NCBI GenBank assembly: GCA_028564705.1
Contig: JAPXFQ010002919.1
Location: forward strand, 1,550,001-1,614,000
Length of the DNA stretch: 64,000 bases
From: Apricaphanius iberus
Taxonomy: Eukaryota > Chordata > Actinopteri > Cyprinodontiformes > Aphaniidae
Direction of reading: 5' to 3'
In this document: one piece after another, positions 59,071-64,000 of the stretch
How positions within the stretch are numbered: the first letter of the stretch is position 1
Layout: each line of letters starts with the position of its first letter
Program-made: the position numbers and the translations under genes
Notes under the pieces: generated by a model
Told to the model about the DNA's origin: nothing
Database searches by the model: none
The model's input: only the letters and a program-made list of their open reading frames with translations

Positions 59071-59178
59071 CCATGAACAGTGTCAAACTTCACTGTACTC
59101 CGACACCCAACATAACTTACTTTTAGTTGAATCTTTTCGTGAATGGAGCACTTTGACACAGAGAAACAAACAGAACAG
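59071..59178 (+). other. Candidate 5' non-coding exon with upstream ORFs
   Basis: The segment ends in a consensus donor (AACAG|GTAAGG, 59178/59179). A clear acceptor (TTTTTTCATTCAG) ends at 61142, giving a 1964-bp intron. Two short upstream ORFs start here. One at 59072 has a good GCGCCATGA context and ends after 17 codons. The second starts at ATG 59143, crosses the proposed junction in frame and stops at 61194-61196, before the main start codon at 61217. The transcription start is not visible, so the left limit is arbitrary. Confidence 0.4.
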
Positions 59179-59575
59179 GTAAGGAGATGTTTTTCGTCTT
59201 CTCTGTCGATAAATATCGAACTGTATGTTTAATAACGAGTGAAAACGTCCCGTACGTGACTTTGTTGTCACCTGTGTGGTAAAGGTGCACACGCCCAATG
59301 AGAGCATTTCAAAAGGGGACTTTGTTTCATAAATCCAAGTATTTAGTCTATAATATGAGCTTTTCATTCTAACAGGTTCGAATATCATTGTGGATATCCC
59401 ATAGAACACTTTACATTGCGTCAGAGGAACGACGTAACAGAAGAGCCTACTGTTTTGTGTGTGAGCCATCAGATCCCCGTTTACCAAAGCAGAAGGCAAA
59501 TATTACAAAACATAAAATACGCTGCCGCTTACATATAGCAGCGAGTCGCCTTGTTTCTTATTTTATTCGACCAAG

Positions 59576-59650
59576 TTTAGGCAAGGCAAGGCAATTTTAT
59601 TTATATAGCACACTTTCAACACAAGGCAATTCAAGGTGCTTTACATGATT
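59576..59650 (-). mobile_element. L2-type LINE 3' end
   Basis: On the minus strand ATGTAAAGCACCTTGAATTG is followed by GTGTGCTATATAAATAAAAT and a TTGCCTTGCCTTGCCT tail. It is the same family as the ends of 18645-19165 and 62840-63345. It lies in the proposed first intron. Confidence 0.75.
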
Positions 59651-61142
59651 CAGTGATAATGATACCAAATACATTTAGTCATTTCTTTAAAGACATTTTA
59701 ATAACATTGAGCAACTTATTATTTAGAGTTATAGAAAATACCAAAATGTTAGAGATATTTTTAATTTATTTTTAACATACACGCTAAAGACTGCTTGATT
59801 GTTTAAATCAACTTGACTTATATTGATAGCTCATTTATCGACCATCCTCTACTGGACTGATTTATTTTTTCTATTAGTTTTATTTTTTTCACATAATTGG
59901 TTTATGGATTTGACTAACCCTGCTGATTTTGACTTTCATCCAGAAAGTGATCAAGATCCAACATAAGACTATCAGGGGATATTAGATAGAATTAAATAGA
60001 CTTTTTAACATAGCATGTTAAAAAGGAATAACTGGTATAATAATCGGTCTACTACTATATAAATAATTTATAAAATGCTAAAAAATATTTACAATGTGGT
60101 GATCCTCTCAATCTTTCAACTTCTTCTCTTAAGGGGTTTGTAAACCCTACTAGTTAGACAATATTGATGCTATTTTTAACATTTAAATACAAAAACTAGA
60201 GTGCACAATAAATAAATTGTAGTTGTGAAGCTATTGCTGAAATTTGTGATTGGAAACGATCAACATTTTCTGACTTTAATTATTTTCCATACTCAGTGTG
60301 CCCCCACCTCTCTCAAATAGCTTTTAGATCTCAACCAGTAAAAGATTTACAACATTAAACACATTCATTAAAAGCAGTTGGCATCCTTTCAGTTGACTAA
60401 GTATATCATTGTGAAGCAAAACATCACTGCATGACAATTGAAATAGGCTATAATATATAAAATATTTATAATATATTGAATCCAAGTAGTTATTTGCAAG
60501 CTATGGTGCAAAAATAAAGGCAATACAAGATATTGGCCAGGTCTAACCAAAGGTTTAATATATTTCAGAACATGACATCAATTTCTTCTGCTATGAAAAA
60601 CTTTTGTACTTTAAAAATATTTAACTTAGTAAAATATTTTTTTCCCCATTACAAATTAAATGGCTAGCACAAGTTTGCACTAACTACTTAGCAGCTGAAA
60701 GGCTAATGCCTTTTAAGTAAACATATGTTCTCAAGTGTCAGCTAAAATTGAAAATATCCCACTGTCATTAGTAATACTATAAAGCATAAATCAGTTATCG
60801 TTTTTTTCCTGCAGTTTCTTCTCTAACTTAAACAAACCGGGTCACTATTTTGACCAATATGATTCAATCAAACCCTAACCCAATTATTATAGGTAGGGAA
60901 TGTGAATTCAACGTGTTTTATGCATTTTATAAAAGCATTTCAAAATGAATGGTTTCCAGTTTTAAAATCAATGTTGTAGTATGTTAATATTAAAATGTCG
61001 GTGTTATAGAGCTTTAGTAAGCAACTGAAGAAAATAATAATTCCCGACTGTTACTGTGTGTAATTTATTGTCAATTATTATGATTTAGTGATATTGTTTA
61101 CCAAAAAGTGGAGATCCTAATCAAATCTATTTTTTCATTCAG
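59651..61142 (+). other. Proposed intron 1, no further feature
   Basis: AT-rich sequence between the candidate first exon and the first coding exon. I see no additional exon or named repeat. Confidence 0.4.
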
Positions 61143-61216
61143 TCATTTGAAAACTTTCACACTGAGGGAGCTGTACATCATCTTATATCCTGCTGAAGGT
61201 TCAAGCGGGCTTCAGG

Positions 61217-61584
61217 ATGGACCTGGCACTCACCAGTGAAGCTTTTGACTCAGATCTGCTGGAACCAGAAAGTGAGGAGCTCCGACTTCAAGTGGACTTC
61301 TTCAGAAAACTGGGTTACTCCCCAGCAGAGGTGAAAGTCGCTTTAAGAAAGCTGGGGCTAAGCGCCGACACCAACACAGTGCTTGGAGAGCTTGTGAGGA
61401 TCAGAACCAACGCGTCACCCTCTCTTTCCGACAACGAGGAGAGTAGCACAGATCTGAAAGACCCACTGCTGCCCCCCAGCTGGAACATTCGAAAATGCAG
61501 AATCCCCCCACAATTCGAGGAGCAAAACAATGTAGACTCTGAGCTGAGGCCGATCGTTATTGATGGCAGCAATGTCGCCATGAG
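61217..61584 (+). CDS. zc3h12a: ZC3H12-family endoribonuclease, first coding exon
   Basis: Encodes the first 122 residues of a Regnase/MCPIP-type RNase, which degrades cytokine and other immune mRNAs at 3' stem-loops in the cytoplasm. Residues about 22-60 form the UBA-like helical domain (LRLQVDFFRKLGYSPAEV and ADTNTVLGELV). After an acidic, serine-rich linker the exon reaches the start of the PIN-type nuclease domain, LRPIVIDGSNVAM, whose Asp is the first metal-binding catalytic residue (Asp141 in human ZC3H12A). The start is well supported: it is the first ATG after an in-frame TGA at 61163-61165 in the same exon, which begins at 61143. The exon ends at 61584 (ATGAG|GTAATA) with a split AG|T serine codon. 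The short N-terminus and VPSWRKE in the next exon favour ZC3H12A over B or C, while PRADAPI there recalls ZC3H12D. The family is certain; the paralogue is not. Confidence 0.85.
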
Positions 61585-62502
61585 GTAATATTAAAATTAT
61601 TTAAGATTAAACGCTTAGTAATTACTTTATTAGGGGCATCTTGGAGCATTGGTTGGACCCATTTTTAGTTTCAGAACGGCTTAAATTCTTTGTGACCTAG
61701 AAGCAATACAATGTCAGAAACATTCCTGAGATTATGGTCTGTATTGAGAGCATCGTCTAGTTGCAGTTTTGGTAGTCTGTTGATTGGAAAGGTCGTCTTT
61801 TAGACTGAGGTCGGGTAATGGGGAGGTCATTGAAGTACAGCAGAATCATTTTCTTGTTCAAGAAACCAGTTTGAGGTTATTTGAGTTTTGTGAAATGGTG
61901 AAGTACCTGTTGAAATTAACCATCTAACAGGGTCAGCAACAATATTAAGGTAGGTTTTGATATTTAAAGTATGCTCGGTTGGTATATTTAGGAACGAAGA
62001 CTGATAGGATGAAATAACCCCAAACCTTTACACTACCACCCCCAGCCTAATTCTACCCAGAGCTGAAATTAAGACTCATCACACTAAGCAAAAATGTTTC
62101 CAATACGTTACTGCCAAATTTTCAAAACTGTACAAAGTGTAGTCAGTCAGTGTACACTTTACAGAAATCGGAACTATCGTAAGATAATACTTAAATACCT
62201 TTTTTTGCAATTTGCAAACCACCTCTGAAATAACTTAATTTAAACATCTATTAGTTATGGTCAATTATTTAGCTCTGACTTTTTCACACGAGTTGTTGAG
62301 ACACTTTAATTATTGTTTAATGGATGTTAACCACACTGCCTGAGCTTGTTTGACAAAAAACCAGGAGCACAACATGCAAATTCACGTACCCCACCCTTCA
62401 ACAAATGAACATAATGCATATTGAATGAATAGATAGGAATAGCACACAAGCTCCTTCAGTGAGATCATTCAAAGGTATTCGATGTTGACATGAATCAACT
62501 AA

Positions 62503-64000
<1,498 letters not shown>

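Noticed and set aside
59083..59499. 138-codon open frame, minus strand
   Set aside because: Antisense to the candidate first exon; no domain and no splice context.

Overview
This 64-kb window looks like teleost fish nuclear DNA. It is AT-rich and non-coding over most of its length. It holds many degraded transposon types that are abundant in fish: a Penelope-like element, L2-type LINE 3' ends, Tc1-like relics, hAT and PIF/Harbinger MITEs, and solo LTRs. Its only confident host gene is a vertebrate endoribonuclease of the ZC3H12 (Regnase/MCPIP) family at the right end. The species cannot be named from the sequence alone. No tRNA, rRNA or CRISPR array was recognised.

Layout. Positions 755-2874 hold a 5'-truncated Penelope-like element on the minus strand. 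Its reverse transcriptase plus GIY-YIG endonuclease frame is open, and its 3' end carries a hammerhead-ribozyme core. Positions 4.8-24 kb are gene-free and punctuated by LINE tails, a 1.2-kb GC-rich inverted-repeat transposon (10404-11585), Tc1-like relics, a TTAA-flanked MITE inside an A/T-rich tandem array (14.6-15.3 kb) and a TTA-flanked MITE (20281-20940). Positions 24.5-26.8 kb are a three-level nest: a LINE reverse-transcriptase tail interrupted by a DNA transposon, itself interrupted by an LTR-like unit.

Positions 27-46 kb hold two opposite copies of an unnamed repeat (31.2 kb; partner at 50.6 kb), a candidate LTR with three palindromic CArG-type boxes (36.8 kb), a hAT element with perfect 8-bp target duplications that keeps only the BED zinc-finger exon (39579-40800), and a Harbinger-type element with a decayed Myb-like gene (43762-45351). 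Positions 46-58 kb contain further MITEs, a solo LTR with a perfect 5-bp duplication inside a Tc1-like relic (54187-54843), and a 451-bp MITE with 34-bp inverted repeats (57285-57735). A few splice-bounded open segments at 51-52.5 kb could be exons of unrecognised genes.

Positions 59-64 kb carry the 5' part of the ZC3H12-family gene on the plus strand: a likely non-coding first exon ending at 59178, a first coding exon (start codon at 61217, with an in-frame stop upstream in the same exon), a second coding exon (62601-62740), and an L2 LINE fragment in the next intron. The rest of the gene lies beyond the window. Calls rest on motif recognition, terminal repeats, target-site duplications and splice signals read by eye. 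Superfamily names for non-autonomous elements are inferences from duplication length and resemblance to familiar fish repeats.
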